Notes: a model not told the origin generated them from the sequence alone. 64,000 nucleotides of DNA from Lepidodermella squamata (GCA_047495785.1 JBLDXI010000015.1:2232001-2296000), one strand, 5' to 3'; positions 51,832-63,141 are shown, numbered from the stretch's first letter. Numbers and translations: made by a program.

Positions 51832-52104
51832 TCACTTTCGTGCCTCGTTTTCTGAACTGATCGATTCATTCCGAATTGCCACAGCCCACCTAACGTGCTT
51901 TGGCTTGGCCGGAGGGCGGTTGCGTTTCAGAGGAATCAAGCAGATCCATCTGTAGACGTATCCATCGTCGGAATCGCCATGCCCTATCTGAGTGGTGACA
52001 ACAACCATTGGCGTTGCTCTTCCAGCAAGTGAGTCGCCTTCAATTAACACGCCCTGTGTCACCATGGCCTGGACGGTACGGTCGTAGCAAGAAGTTCGAA
52101 CCAT
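51832..52104 (-). pseudogene. 3' fragment of a third WMHDHW-family gene
   Basis: The 90-codon frame matches only the C-terminal part of the adjacent gene and of the gene at 61219: VTQGVLIEGDS against ASQGVLIDGDT, YRWICLIPL against ARWIRLIPM, and HVRWAVAI against EVKWALAM. There is no room for the other 400 residues before the next gene's 3' end at 52413, so it is a truncated tandem copy. It may be a pseudogene or an expressed short form. Confidence 0.7.
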
Positions 52105-52338
52105 CTCGCCTCATAATAATGTACTCATGAATTTTTCTGTAAAAACGTAGAGCCAGACTGTAGTTTTCGAGTGTTTGACTCAATGGGCGGTCAAGCATCG
52201 GAGAACACAAGTTTTGAATCCAATAACTTGAAAGTTTAAGGTAGATTTTTTTAAACTTGCCAGTAAAACAAAAAACTAATGTCCATTAGGCGATATTATT
52301 ATGCCCTGTTCAAATATTCGTAAACTTTCGCTCGGCAT

Positions 52339-52344
52339 TTTATT
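52339..52344 (-). terminator. Poly(A) signal (AATAAA on the minus strand)
   Basis: TTTATT on the plus strand, about 70 bases beyond the stop at 52413, is the likely signal of the WMHDHW-family gene. Confidence 0.5.
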
Positions 52345-52412
52345 TAATTGGCGAACAAAAATGCGAGTCGTAATATCTTCGATGTGAAAAAATGATTCTT
52401 AGCAGCTACCAA

Positions 52413-53946
52413 TCAATATGTTGCCGCTGCTTCCTCTTCTGGCGATAACAGCGGTTTCCACATTGCAAGAGCCCATTTTACTTCACGAGGATCATCCAGG
52501 GTTACGTCTGGGTACTTTTCTTGGTATTTTAACATCGGAATCAGCCTGATCCAGCGAGCAGCGTATTCATTCTCGAAAATTACCGCTTTCGCCTCTGTTG
52601 TAGCAACAATCATTATTTGCGAGTTACCCACACTAGTATCACCATCGATTAGGACACCCTGCGATGCTACTATCATTATTCGCCCGTCTTCTAGCATCAT
52701 GACTTCAGTGGGCAGGTGCACTAATGCCCAATCAACTGGCGGTGGAGACTCTCCTGGCCCTCGTTTTTCAAAGGGCGACTTGCCATCTCGAGCCATTCGA
52801 ACAACAGCGCACCACACTGCACGAATCGTTCCAGGCAACTTGGTACTAATGCCGAAATATCGATTATTAGGCTGACTAGTAAAGTAATCTCTAATTTCAT
52901 CGAGAGCGTCATATTCCTGCTCAGCTACTTTCATAATTTTTGGGATTGCGTCTTTGAATATACCCAAGCAATAATTAGCAATCGCTGGTTGGTTCATAAC
53001 TAGCATTGGATGGGGCTTTGCAAACGGCCGTTCGAAATTGATGGAAAATTCAGGACCCACCATTCTTTTTCCCAGTAGAATTTTCAGGAGAATCGCTCGA
53101 TTGTTGAGATCTTCAAATGTTTGAACAGCCAGCCAGTGATCGTGCATCCAAACTGCTGCATCGTGGTCGTCACATACGTAATTATCTCGTTCAATAAAAT
53201 TTTGTAGAAACATTGCGTTCAGAGTTTTGCAGTATGTTTTCAACCGGAGTGAGGGCCAGTGTTGCGGTAATACGCCAACTTCGTATCTATTTAGATTAAG
53301 CGTCGTTTTTCTCAGGTAATAAGAATCATCTGCGTCAGCTTTAGTAATCGCCGGGTAGAGATGGCGCCGAGTTAGGCTCTCCGAGAGGAAACAATTAGTC
53401 AAAACAACTTCGCCAACGTATTCGTTCATCATTCGATAGAAGACCAGAGCTTGATCGAATGTGCCGAAAATTAGCGTGACTGTTTTTGCTCTTGAGCCGG
53501 CAGCAGGAGCACCAATAAAGCCTATGAACCCTGTTTTTGTGCGTGGGTCTTCCATTATTTCGATCAGAGTAGCATCATGTTCAAGGAAGAATCTCTGCGC
53601 CCATCGGTTTCGATTTTCAGAGTGGAAAACTTTGATACTGCGTGAATAAGTAGATGATCTGGTCCTATTGCTTGTTTTTATTGCTATTTCGTAGTGAACA
53701 GTTAACAGGGCATTGATTCTACCATCGTTGAGAAAAGTATCCTTCTCAGCAATTTTATACCCCATCAACTGAGCGCTTCCAACAGTCTAATTCAATATCT
53801 TCAGCTGATTCAGAATGAGACGAAAGAAATGATTAACCTACCCGTCTCTCCATGACACTAGGTGCCAAGGCTTGTAGTTCATCGAACGCCTTCTCGGAAG
53901 TAGCATGGAAACGATCTTGATAGGGCAGATTTACGTTGTTAGCCAT
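52413..53946 (-). CDS. Unrecognised WMHDHW-family protein, copy 1 (2 exons, 492 aa)
   Basis: Exons are 53842-53946 (35 codons) and 52413-53786, joined after a complete codon. The paralogue at 61219 has a first exon of exactly 35 codons and the same phase, so start and intron support each other. Shared blocks in order: LIFGTFDQALVFYRMMNEY (mid-N-terminal), YYLRKT, AAVWMHDHWLAVQTFE, ERPFAKPHPM, VWCAVVRM, PVDWALVHLP, EDGRIMIVASQGVLIDGDT, AARWIRLIPML and VKWALAMWKPL. There is no signal peptide or membrane segment, so it is probably cytosolic or nuclear. The many conserved Trp, His and Asp residues suggest a folded globular protein, possibly an enzyme. I know of no family with this signature. Confidence 0.88.
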
Positions 53947-54330
53947 TGAGAGCCTCGAACCAGTCTTTCATGCCCTTCATAACCTATTTAGGCTGGAATT
54001 TTTATTCTCAGCTGGTGAAGATTTCGGAAGTCGTTAAAACGGACCATTGGGTCGCAACTATCGAAAAGTCCGTTCAGGAGCGGGTCATTGACGAAATATA
54101 AAGTGGAAGTCATTTTGCGGGGCATGTCAGGCAATTGAAGATATTTTAAAGCTTTTTATTCAAGCCCAAAACCGAATTACGAATGCTGGTTAAAATGTTA
54201 AACATTAAACCAGCAGCGCGATAACACCGCATAGTTCCGACAAAGTTTGTTATTATAGGTCTATAGCTCCACAATAATGGATAACTCAGCAACATGCTCA
54301 TCGTCCAATTCCAATATTATTTTTCTTTAC
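53947..54330. other. Short intergenic region, nothing recognised
   Basis: This lies between the 5' end of one minus-strand gene and the 3' end of the next. No motif was recognised. Confidence 0.5.
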
Positions 54331-57300
54331 ATCACAGGTCTGGTTCTTCCATGCGTTTGATGGTAATTGTCATCCGGGTAGCATCGGTAATTGTCACGCA
54401 GTGACCAGAGCGAGCCGACTGATTTCTTAATACTGTCACCAATGATGGGAATGTCAACTCCAAGCCAGCCATTTCCATGACAAGAAGAGGGCTCAGACGG
54501 TTTTCGGCTCCTATAATTATTCTTGGATACAGTTTGATAGACGCCTATCCATAAAACGTAAAAATACTCCAATAAATGTTTGATCATGCAATTTGTACCT
54601 TAGAAGTTGAGGATGCACTGTTTAACAATACTACTCTGCCATCAGGGAGTGAGTCAATACTAAATCTATCAGAGCAAGAGCCGACAAATTCAACGGAACT
54701 TTCTGCCGAGTTGCGAGCAGCGTTCGTCACGGTGAAAATCGTCTTATTCGAGCTAGTTGTCGAATAAAGGACGCCCCAGTTGCTCGCGATGTGCAGCTGA
54801 GCGTTCGATGGGACTTTGCAGAAGTGCTTTCGTTCGAAATTTGGTAACTTGTAAACCATTAATTTTTCAACTTTCATCGTAAAGAGCTCGTTGCTTTGGT
54901 CATTGAGCGCGAGGCCTTTAAATACTGTATACGTACTAATTTTCGCGGTAATCTTGAATTCGCGAATTGCCCAAAAATGACCATTTTCTATTTTCGCGAA
55001 ATTTTAAATTCGCGAGGGCGATCCTTGGATAATTGCGTAATAAAACAGTAATTTTCGCGAAAATCTTGAATTCGCGAGGATACAGCGATCTCGGTAAAAG
55101 TTATGTGCATTTCGCGTAACAACTACAGTTCGCGCGTGGCGATTACGTTGCGCGTGCACTCAATTCCGGCTCGCTGATTGGTTACCAATCAGGACTTGGC
55201 GCGCGCGCACTTGTATTCCTCACAAGCGCGCGCATCAGTTAACTTTTCTTAGTCCTGATTTTTAACAAGTTCTAGACCGCGCGCGCGGATTTCAAAGAAC
55301 TACTTCCAAACATCGCGTCGGTTTTCATACTACAAAATAATTCCAACAATTCGCTATCGAATAGATATAGGGTTCTCGCGTGAAAAAAATCATGAAAATA
55401 AGTTTTACGCGCACCTCAAAATTTGCGCACAGGATGAGAGCGCGCTCTCTCGCCTGAGAACGAAATTGAAGTCGCGCGTAAGATTTTCCCATTATTCTTT
55501 TCGCGAGAAACCTATATCTATTCGATAGAGAATTGTCTGAATTTTATCAGAGTATAAAAACCGCCAAAATAATCAGAAGTATCTTTCTGTCAATAGCGCG
55601 CACGGTCCAGAAATGATAATTTGAGTTTGCGTTTTCGCAAAAATCCACATTTACCCTCTGATTGCGCAATCTAAGGAGGGCCCGTAATTCTCGTAACTCG
55701 TGCGCATGTCGTTCCGGTTATGCGAGCAATAGCGGCTGGTTGCGAAATTGATAGCTGTGTAGAGAAGCGGAAAGTGCGAAGGCGCGCTTAATCGACTACT
55801 CGATCTACAATGGCGCACTAATTACGCGCGCGGCTCGATTGATAAACACTTGATGGACAATCGACCACCAGTTAAACGACAGTGATTTGATTGGCTTAGT
55901 CGTCTCAGCCAATCAGCGGCGCCTCGCAGCGGCATCCACTTTTAGCTCGCGCAGTTTGTCACGCTGCTAGGAAATGAGCATGATATGACCAACTAGCCTC
56001 GAACTTGCCTGGTGCCCAAGACCGCTTTTCAAATCGTTTACAATTACGTAATCTCTGCGAGCGATTTTCTTTCATGAGGGATTTTTTTTCGCGTGCGATT
56101 AATTTTCGCGAGGGATAAATTTTCGCGAATCTTGAATTCGCGAGCCGAGGTCGTCGCGAAATTTCGCGAAAATAAAATTACAGCGAAAATTTGTACGTAT
56201 ACAGTATGCCCTTATCGCTCGTTATAACAACCTTGGCTTCAACAACAGAACGAGACTTGTCGATGCAAAGACGAAGGATTCGTTGGCACATTTTATCTAA
56301 AACTACCAGCGTTCCATCCCCAAATGAGACTATGGGTCCAGATAATTGCAAAGGACCTCGAAAGTCAGGATCTTTTGTTGGAAGCGTGATAACTTTCTTA
56401 TTCCGAGTGTCCAAAACCTGAGGAAAAACCAGAATGAATGAAACGTGAAAGAAAAGCCACCAAATTTTCTCACCGCAATTTCTCCATTACTTGCTTCCGA
56501 AATAACAGCTAATCGATCTGCTGTGAAGTTAACAACTCCAATCGGAACAGCTGATAGTTTGAAACAGTGAAACACCTCGTTCATGTTACCACGACTCTCT
56601 CCGTCTGTAGTTTGATTGATCGCAGCAAAGTCCACAGAAGCAGCGCGGGCCGAAGCAAGGCTCGGTTTCTTAGGTATAACAGGTAACTTGAAATCGTGTT
56701 TTATCGTGCCCAGTGGGATGAGATTGAACGTTTTTGCTAAATTTGAAGGCAACGTAGCTTCGACCGCAAACTCAAGCCGCAAACTGGATTCAAAGCGTAC
56801 GGAATCTTGAAGCTTTAATCATTGAAAAGGGTGATGAAGAATGAGAGCATCTTATTGAAGAATTTACTTGTTTGTTTATATCGGTCGCTGATTTGTGCAT
56901 TATCGCCACATCTTTCAATTCAGTATTTAAAACGGACTTCATTAAAAACTCCGAAATCAAGTTGCGCAGCTCTGATTGGCATTGGGCTGTGCTGAAGGCT
57001 GATCGAAATCTCTCAAGCTTTTGTCTCTGGATTGTTTCCGCCTGCGTCTTCAAATTCTCTGCTTTCTCGCGGATAATGACGGTTGTTTCGTCGATCGCCA
57101 TTTTCACGACCTCGTCTACCTCTTTGCTGAATTTTTCCTCTTGTGCTCTCGCAAAGGCATCAGCCCTGTCCAGAGTGCCTTGGAAGTCTGAATCTCTAGG
57201 AGTAGGCCTTTCAATCTAAAATCATCGTATAAGCAAAAGGTATAAGTAAAAGGCGTAGAAAAGAAGATTATCAGAACATGCCCAATTTTTTTGCATTTTC

Positions 57301-57875
57301 GCGACTTCCTGCTTCATCATTTCCATGTGAACGAATTTGCAGCTACTGCAGAATGTTTGATCGCAATGGGGACAAGGTTCCTTTTCTGCAACCAGCACAA
57401 AATGGTTACAGCTTAGCATTTCTTGTTGTCCTTTCTCCATTCTCTCTTGTTCACGGCTTATCTCAACTACCTGTTGCGCGAATATATTTGTAGAAAATCC
57501 TGTTAAATTGAAGCAATCCGTATTCAGTGATTACGAAACTAAAGTTGAAAGTGAAAATCTTACCGTCAACACCATTCGCGTCCAAGAAACTAGGAACTCG
57601 GCAAATGGGACACTCTACTGCTTGGCCGATGGCTGCTGCGTTAATTGATGGTCTAGGTAAAGACTTCACTCTCAACTTTCGCATGCAGTCCAGGCATAGC
57701 AGATGTGGGCAAGAGGGGAACTGCTTTGGATTTCTGAAGTAGCTCAGGCAAACAGGGCATGTCAAGGTCTTGAAAAAAATAAACAGATTATTATTTCAGA
57801 ACTTATTAGATCTTTAAGTATTACGTGTTTGAAATTATGAGCAAGCTGAACATTTGCTCCATTTGAAGACGCCAT
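54331..57875 (-). CDS. RING/B-box/coiled-coil (TRIM-like) protein, reading frame interrupted by a transposon
   Basis: Exon 1 is 57825-57875 (MASSNGANVQLAHNFKH). Exon 2, 57564-57768, carries a canonical C3HC4 RING (CPVC, SCPHLLCLDC, CPIC), which in known proteins binds ubiquitin-conjugating enzymes. Exon 3, about 57282-57466, holds a B-box-like zinc motif (CPHCDQTFCSSC). Exon 4, 56868 to about 57219, is the coiled coil. Exons 56474-56812 and 56417 leftward encode beta-strand-rich, possibly propeller-like sequence, continued at 54584-54922 and in the last exon at 54331 to about 54558 (stop at 54331-54333). The donor after exon 3 is unclear; a GC-AG site or an unusual GT is needed. A 1280-bp element (54925-56204) sits in the frame between GGCATA and TATTTAAAGG. 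Either the gene is broken in this individual or the element is spliced out. Role as a ubiquitin ligase is inferred from domains. Confidence 0.8.
54925..56204. mobile_element. TA-flanked inverted-repeat DNA transposon inserted in a coding exon
   Basis: The ends are inverted repeats: CTGTATACGTAC followed by AATTTTCGC (left) and the reverse complement at the right, with few mismatches over about 28 bases. TA flanks both sides (54923-54924 and 56205-56206), as for Tc1/mariner-like insertion. The interior has no long open frame and repeats TTTTCGCGAA-like motifs near both ends. Deleting the element and one TA rejoins the host frame as SDKGIFKGLAL. It is therefore a recent or tolerated insertion of a non-autonomous element. 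Confidence 0.82.
55347..55535. repeat. Inverted repeat nested in the transposon
   Basis: Core arms of 34 bases (55347-55380 and 55502-55535, CAATTC-CTATCGAATAGA) match at 32 positions. Weaker similarity extends outward to about 55318 and 55566. The arms could fold into a long hairpin and may be a second element inside the first. Confidence 0.75.
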
Positions 57876-58076
57876 GCTGCGACTGCAAAATAGTTTTTTA
57901 CGCAAGCACGTCGATAAAACTGCGTGTGAAATGTGAAAGCAAATCGCGCTGTGGTGTTTATATTGAATTTCCAAGAGGGGAAGAAGCATTCCTCCTTAAA
58001 TAATTGATAACATTAAAAATGATGTACCACGGTTTAACGATTACAGCTAAAGCGTCTTAGAATTGCCTCGGAGTTT

Positions 58077-58845
58077 ATTTATTTATTTATTTATTTAGAA
58101 GCTATTACACCCAAAGAGGGAAGCTTGACAAAGTATAAGGAAAACAACATATAATTGCAGGACAGGATCACATTTAGGACAGGAAAGGTGTTGTAGAAGA
58201 AACAAAGTTATAGAATTAGGATTAGAAATACACGTCAATGTGTATATAATATAATAATGATAGGTAATAGTAAAAATCGCAACAGTAGTGTAATAAAACA
58301 AAACAGCAGCATTTCAGCAGTATAAAAATAAAGTGTCCATTTCAGGTCCATTTCAGTATCAGGAATTAAAGTATATAAATCACAACGAAGTGTATCAAAA
58401 TTAAATCAGAACAAAAATGATGATCACTGGGATAATTTAGCGGCATTCATTCCGTAGTAGTACTGGTAAACTACCTCGCGACAATTCTCGGCCGTTTCAG
58501 ATTGCTGTGCCTCAAGAGGAAGTTGGTTCCATAAATTGGGTCCTCGATAACTTAGACTCAAAGTACCGCGCAGAGAATCGTAAGTCGGTTTGAACATTGG
58601 TTCGAAGTTGCGCATGTCGTATTGGGTCGGTTCGTTCAGTTTGAATATTGCCTGCATCGCTGTTGGCGCTTGTCCGTTAACACATTTCCAGACGAAAGTC
58701 GCCAGATGAATCGCGTGCTTTTGGTGCACCGTTACCCATCCGAGGCGATGCCTCACTTTGCTCACTCTTTGCACTTTGCTCACTTTACTCACTTTGCGCC
58801 ATATAGATTCTCTCAACTCGGGAAAAAGGACTGTACGTTATAGGT
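58077..58845 (-). mobile_element. 5'-truncated non-LTR retrotransposon (LINE) 3' fragment
   Basis: The frame at 58424-58816 is the typical C-terminus of a LINE reverse-transcriptase protein: LGWVTVHQKHAIHLATFVWK, then SYRGPNLWNQLPLEAQ. The 3' side, towards lower coordinates, ends in a (TAAA)n run at about 58077-58095, a common LINE tail. Sequence similarity to a LINE stops near 58845, so the polymerase and endonuclease parts are missing. It is not functional. Confidence 0.85.
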
Positions 58846-58898
58846 ATTGACTTTTAGCGTTCTGACAGGTAATGTTGAAAGTTGAAAGTCATGCATGT

Positions 58899-58904
58899 TT
58901 TATT
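58899..58904 (-). terminator. Poly(A) signal (AATAAA on the minus strand)
   Basis: It lies 10 bases past the stop of the glycosyltransferase gene ending at 58914. Confidence 0.5.
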
Positions 58905-58913
58905 CGTTAATCC

Positions 58914-60593
58914 CTAGCACTTGGTATATACTATAAATTGACGCATTCTAAGATCTGAAGATGTCTGTTCATATTCTTGACTTCTCGCCAGACTTGGATC
59001 ATGAACCAGCAGTCCGTTGTCCTGCTCATACTTGAATTCATCTATCGACGGTGGGTGTCGATAATGAACTATACGAACCTCGTTGAATGGATCAGCCGTG
59101 AATGTCCGACCTCCATTGGTCACGTTGTGCACCGAAAAATATTCCACATTATCTATCCGTGCAATTATTTTGTACCTCCCTCTGGTGTAGGGATCCGGCG
59201 ACCTGAATTGCATGGCTTGAATACGCGAGTAGACTTCAAACATGTTAGATGCGTTAACTGTCGGGCAATTCAAGCCAGGGCGTTCGAAACCGAAGAACCA
59301 GCTGTAGAAAACCACCCCACCAATTGATTGATCACCGGAGTATTTTTGCTCAAGAAGTTCGTAAAGAGAGCCGAATTTAGGGTTCAGGAGCTGGAAAAAC
59401 TCGTCTGTATCGTGCAAGCCAACCCATTTAGCTCGACCCTTGTAACGGTGAATACAATCAACCTGAGGAAACAAAAGTAGACAAATTTAAGAACTGATAT
59501 CCAACCAGCCTACTTGTGCTGCCTTTTGAGCATACAATCCTCGAAATACGACGGGAGCGTCGAAATAGAAAGGAATCAGGGTTATGAAGTTCGGAATATC
59601 CAAGAACACTTTCAGCAGCTTTTCAAAATGCTCGATCGAATGCTCGTTGATGTAAATCAGAAAGTGTTCAAAACCTAACACTCGATTGTAGGTGATCCAC
59701 TCAACCAATCGGTCGAAATGATCATCAGCAACCAGAGTGCATGCAGCTAGTTTGATTTCTCTCGGTATGTGAAATGAACAGACTGAGAGATTTTGCCACA
59801 TAGTCTCTATCCGACCGCTTCCAACGTGAGTGTCGTATATCGTTGCCCTTCTTACATTTCGGTCGTCGAACTCGGGTAGCATATGGATAGGACACTTCAG
59901 GACAAGCGACCAAAGATGGGTGTCGCCATTTCTCCCAGTTTTTTCATCGACGGAACCTTTGATAGTCAAGCAATCAGCTGAGAAAAAGGTCGATAATTGA
60001 TCGTCAGTAAGTCCTATAAACACGTCGCAATGATAAATCCTCGAGTGGTTTTGGGGACTTACCTAAATATAAATTAATTTTCCACGAAGCGTCTTTCAGC
60101 CAGTAGTCGTAGTTGGAAATCTTCTCAATTCGTCCGTTAGACATGTCGACGTATTCCGTCATCATGATGACGTAAACCGATCTGTCCCTCACGAAAATAC
60201 TTGCAGGTAAAGGATAGGAACTGCCGGTTTGGAAGTACGCTGGGGCCAGTTTGTTGAATCTATCGTTGAATCTCAGCCGGCATCGGACAACTGGGCTTTC
60301 GCTTACATTTGGCGAACGTACTAAATTATCGTATAAATGCGTCCTTTGCCGATGAAGGTATTCCTTTAGCACCACATGATATCTTGCCATGTATTCGCGG
60401 TCGTTTGGAAGAAGGGTAAACGTCAAATATATGAGGATAATCGCAGGAACGACGAAATACGACAATTTGCATTGTATCCTCCTGTTTATAAAAGCTGGAA
60501 AATGAACTAATCTTAACAGAGAATATCAATAGATCTTGATGATTATTCACCCCATTTCAAACTGAATAATTTGCTGCGTAAATATCCAACCAT
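58914..60593 (-). CDS. GT92-family (DUF23) glycosyltransferase, type II membrane protein (4 exons, 507 aa)
   Basis: Exons are 60551-60593, 60063-60494, 59514-60013 and 58914-59462; they sum to 508 codons with all phases kept. The N-terminus is short and basic (MVGYLRSKLFSLKW, FINRRIQ), followed by a signal anchor (SYFVVPAIILIYLTFTLLP), as for a Golgi type II enzyme. The catalytic region shows GT92 features: EWITYNRVLGFEHFLIY, then CIHRYKGRAKWVGLHDTDEF, where DTD is the likely metal and nucleotide-sugar binding motif. GGVVFYSWFFGFE and VHYRHPP follow. Known GT92 members transfer galactose to core-fucosylated or other N-glycans; the exact acceptor here is unknown. The enzyme is complete in length, and the start was chosen because only this splice pair keeps the frame. 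Confidence 0.9.
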
Positions 60594-61218
60594 GCCGTCC
60601 ACCCTAGATAGGAAAAATGTTCGATAAAATGTGATGCTGTGATGCGCCTAATACTTTATAGACTTACTCCTTTGCCTGACCATAATTATTCTCAGCTCGC
60701 GCCGACATGAATAAGGTAAGAAGAAGTCTTTTATTTATGCGGCGTTTATTTATGCGCAAGGTCGAAAATCGAAATTATGGCTAGTTAACGATTTGTTATT
60801 TGCAGCCCGCCTTATAGCACGCACCGACAACAGGTGTGCGTAGATCGATATCTCAATACTGCGAAAGCTCAGCTATTGCGTGATGGCTTCATCCGGCACA
60901 TGTAAATATCGTCCTTCAATTTTTGATTAGGGACAGTCAACAACGTCTTGCATAATAAAAATGCAAGTTCGTAATAGCAGCCATTGATTAGGCTATCAAA
61001 GGAACTATCAAAGATTGTTCGAGGCCAGATTCCAGACTTCACTAACGTAGGAAATCATGGATGCTGGTATTTTAATGAGATCGATTAGGTTAAAACGAAT
61101 CATGAAAAGAAAATCAACAAATTGAAAAATCCACCTTAAATTTGGTTGTAACGAAAAGCGATTCCGTTTCGTTTCGATTTCACGATTTTGTTATTCAAAC
61201 TTGTTTCAAACTTGTTCA
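60594..61218. other. Shared upstream region of two divergent genes
   Basis: This stretch separates the starts of the glycosyltransferase gene (leftward) and the second WMHDHW-family gene (rightward), so it holds both promoters. No clear TATA box or repeat was recognised. Confidence 0.4.
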
Positions 61219-62822
61219 ATGGAGCCACAAACCAAAATCGCTGAGGTGCCGAATATGAAAAAGCAATTCGATGTATTACAGCAAGAAAGCTCGCCGAACA
61301 TTCAGTTTCATAATGCGCCTCGAGTTTGTTGCATCTTCTTACTTCTTTCTCAAGATTTTCTCATTTGTTTCATCAGCCGATCGCTGCTGCGCAGATCAAG
61401 GGCTTTCAAATCGATGATGACAAAGTTGTTAATGAGCGGAACGATGGCAGCATCCTGATAGTATCGGCTGAAGTCGAAGTATCCTTGAACCCGCGCAAAT
61501 ACTGGAGAAGCTTAACCTTGCGTAGTGTGAAGTTGCCCAAAAATGGACAACCAGTCGGCCCTGCTGATCTTTATGAAGAAAGCAATACACTCTACGCCCG
61601 CAGTTTCTTCATACTTGACACTCAAACTAAGGTTCGGATCAACCTTGTCAATCCCAAGCGCCCGCATGGTGTTGCCAAAATGCGCATCACGAGGTTGAGG
61701 CCTCGGGATGGTCACGCTGATTCCAAACAGCATTCAATCATCTTGTTGTTCGGCACTTTCGGACAAGCTGTTACTTTCTATCGCCAGATAAACGAGTACA
61801 TCGGCGAGGTTCTGGAGACGGAGTGTTTTGAAGATGTCTACCGAAATCTCGGACAGCGTCACTTACGTCCGACCTTGGCTTTTGTTGGATCTAGTAATCC
61901 CGACTATTACAGCCGAAACACCTGGCACCAAGCAGCAAGGCCTAGGGATGAAGAAAATTATGTTAGAAAAAATGTGGCAAATCCAGACAACTTTTCGATG
62001 CAATACGGGTCCAATCTGCTTGAGGTGTATAAGAAAAATTTCGAAGCTAAATTATGCGAGTCTCACAGCTCACCCATCTGGATGCATGACCACTGGCTCG
62101 GCGTTCGTTCTTTTGAATTTGCTAACAACGCTGCGATTTTACGAAATTTCGCCGACTCGCGCATTCTCAATCACTCAGAGGCATCTGTTCACTTCGAAAC
62201 GCCTTTCGCCGAGCCGCATCCGCTGTACCTAGCCAATATCGACCAGATTGAAACTTACGCCAAGCATGAATTGGATGCCATTGTCAGAAGAATAGCACAG
62301 ATTGCTGACGGGGAAATGGGATTCATCCGCAGACTCCAAGATTTTCTGTGGAAAAGAGAGGACGGCTTTTTTGGAGCTCCAGTGCGAGTTTGGCGCTCAA
62401 TGCAGGGCATCTGGTGCGCTGTCATTCGAATGCCTGAAAATCGCGACAGCCCTTTTGTGGAGCGCCATGGCCCTAACGGCTCATCTCCCGTTGATTGGGC
62501 CATGGTTGAGCTTCCAGCTGAACTGTTGAGCGACGAGGATGGGCGAGTTATGACATTGGCGACTTCAGGCATCCTTATCGATCCAGACACGTTTGAGGGA
62601 GCTCCGCAAACTATGCTGATAGCTACTACCGAAAAGCTGTGCTACCGGTTTGATAACGGCTTCATAGCGCGGTGGATTCGTCTCATTCCGATGCTCGATC
62701 ACGAGAAAGGAGCTAGTATGAAGGGTGAGGGTAAATTCCCTGATGATCCAAGCGCAGTAAAATGGGCATTGGCAATTTGGAAACCTGCTGAAAATGTATC
62801 GTCAACCACTGCAACTCTATAG
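61219..62822 (+). CDS. Unrecognised WMHDHW-family protein, copy 2 (2 exons, 516 aa)
   Basis: Exons are 61219-61323 (35 codons) and 61377-62822. The 53-bp intron uses a GTTTGT donor and TTTCATCAG acceptor. It is a paralogue of the gene at 52413: ILLFGTFGQAVTFYRQINEY, PIWMHDHWLGVRSFEFAN, TPFAEPHPL, GIWCAVIRM, PVDWAMVELP, TSGILIDPDT, ARWIRLIPML and VKWALAIWKP align in the same order. It has about 24 more residues, mostly in the first third. No signal peptide or membrane span is seen. AATAAA follows at 62866. The two copies are in opposite orientation about 7 kb apart, with unrelated genes between, so the duplication was not a simple recent tandem one. Function unknown. Confidence 0.88.
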
Positions 62823-62865
62823 CAGAGTTGATGTTAAACGGCAAGATAATTCAGAAGAGCAAATG

Positions 62866-62871
62866 AATAAA
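62866..62871 (+). terminator. Poly(A) signal AATAAA
   Basis: It lies 44 bases after the stop at 62822. Confidence 0.6.
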
Positions 62872-63084
62872 CTAACGTGTTTTTCCCGTGGTTAAATGGA
62901 AATATTTTTCACCTTAGAGTAGCGCCTAGAACATTCGACTTGTTTTTTTGTCCTTCAAGGTTAATGTATTTTGATTTCTATTGTTGTGTGAAAGCGCTTA
63001 TTCATTCGCAGTCGTGTTGTTGGTGGAAACACGCCAAACGTAGGCGTCGTTCACGCCGCAAAAACCAACGGCTTCTGAGGGTGG

Positions 63085-63090
63085 TATAAA
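63085..63090 (+). promoter_or_regulatory. TATA box of the sushi-domain gene
   Basis: TATAAA (in GGTGGTATAAAAATCC) stands 57 bases before the ATG. An initiator-like CCATCATT lies about 30 bases downstream of it, so the 5' leader would be very short. Confidence 0.65.
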
Positions 63091-63141
63091 AATCCTAAGC
63101 TGGCAGCTGCTTTTTCGCCATCATTTTTCTTTCCGTTTAAA

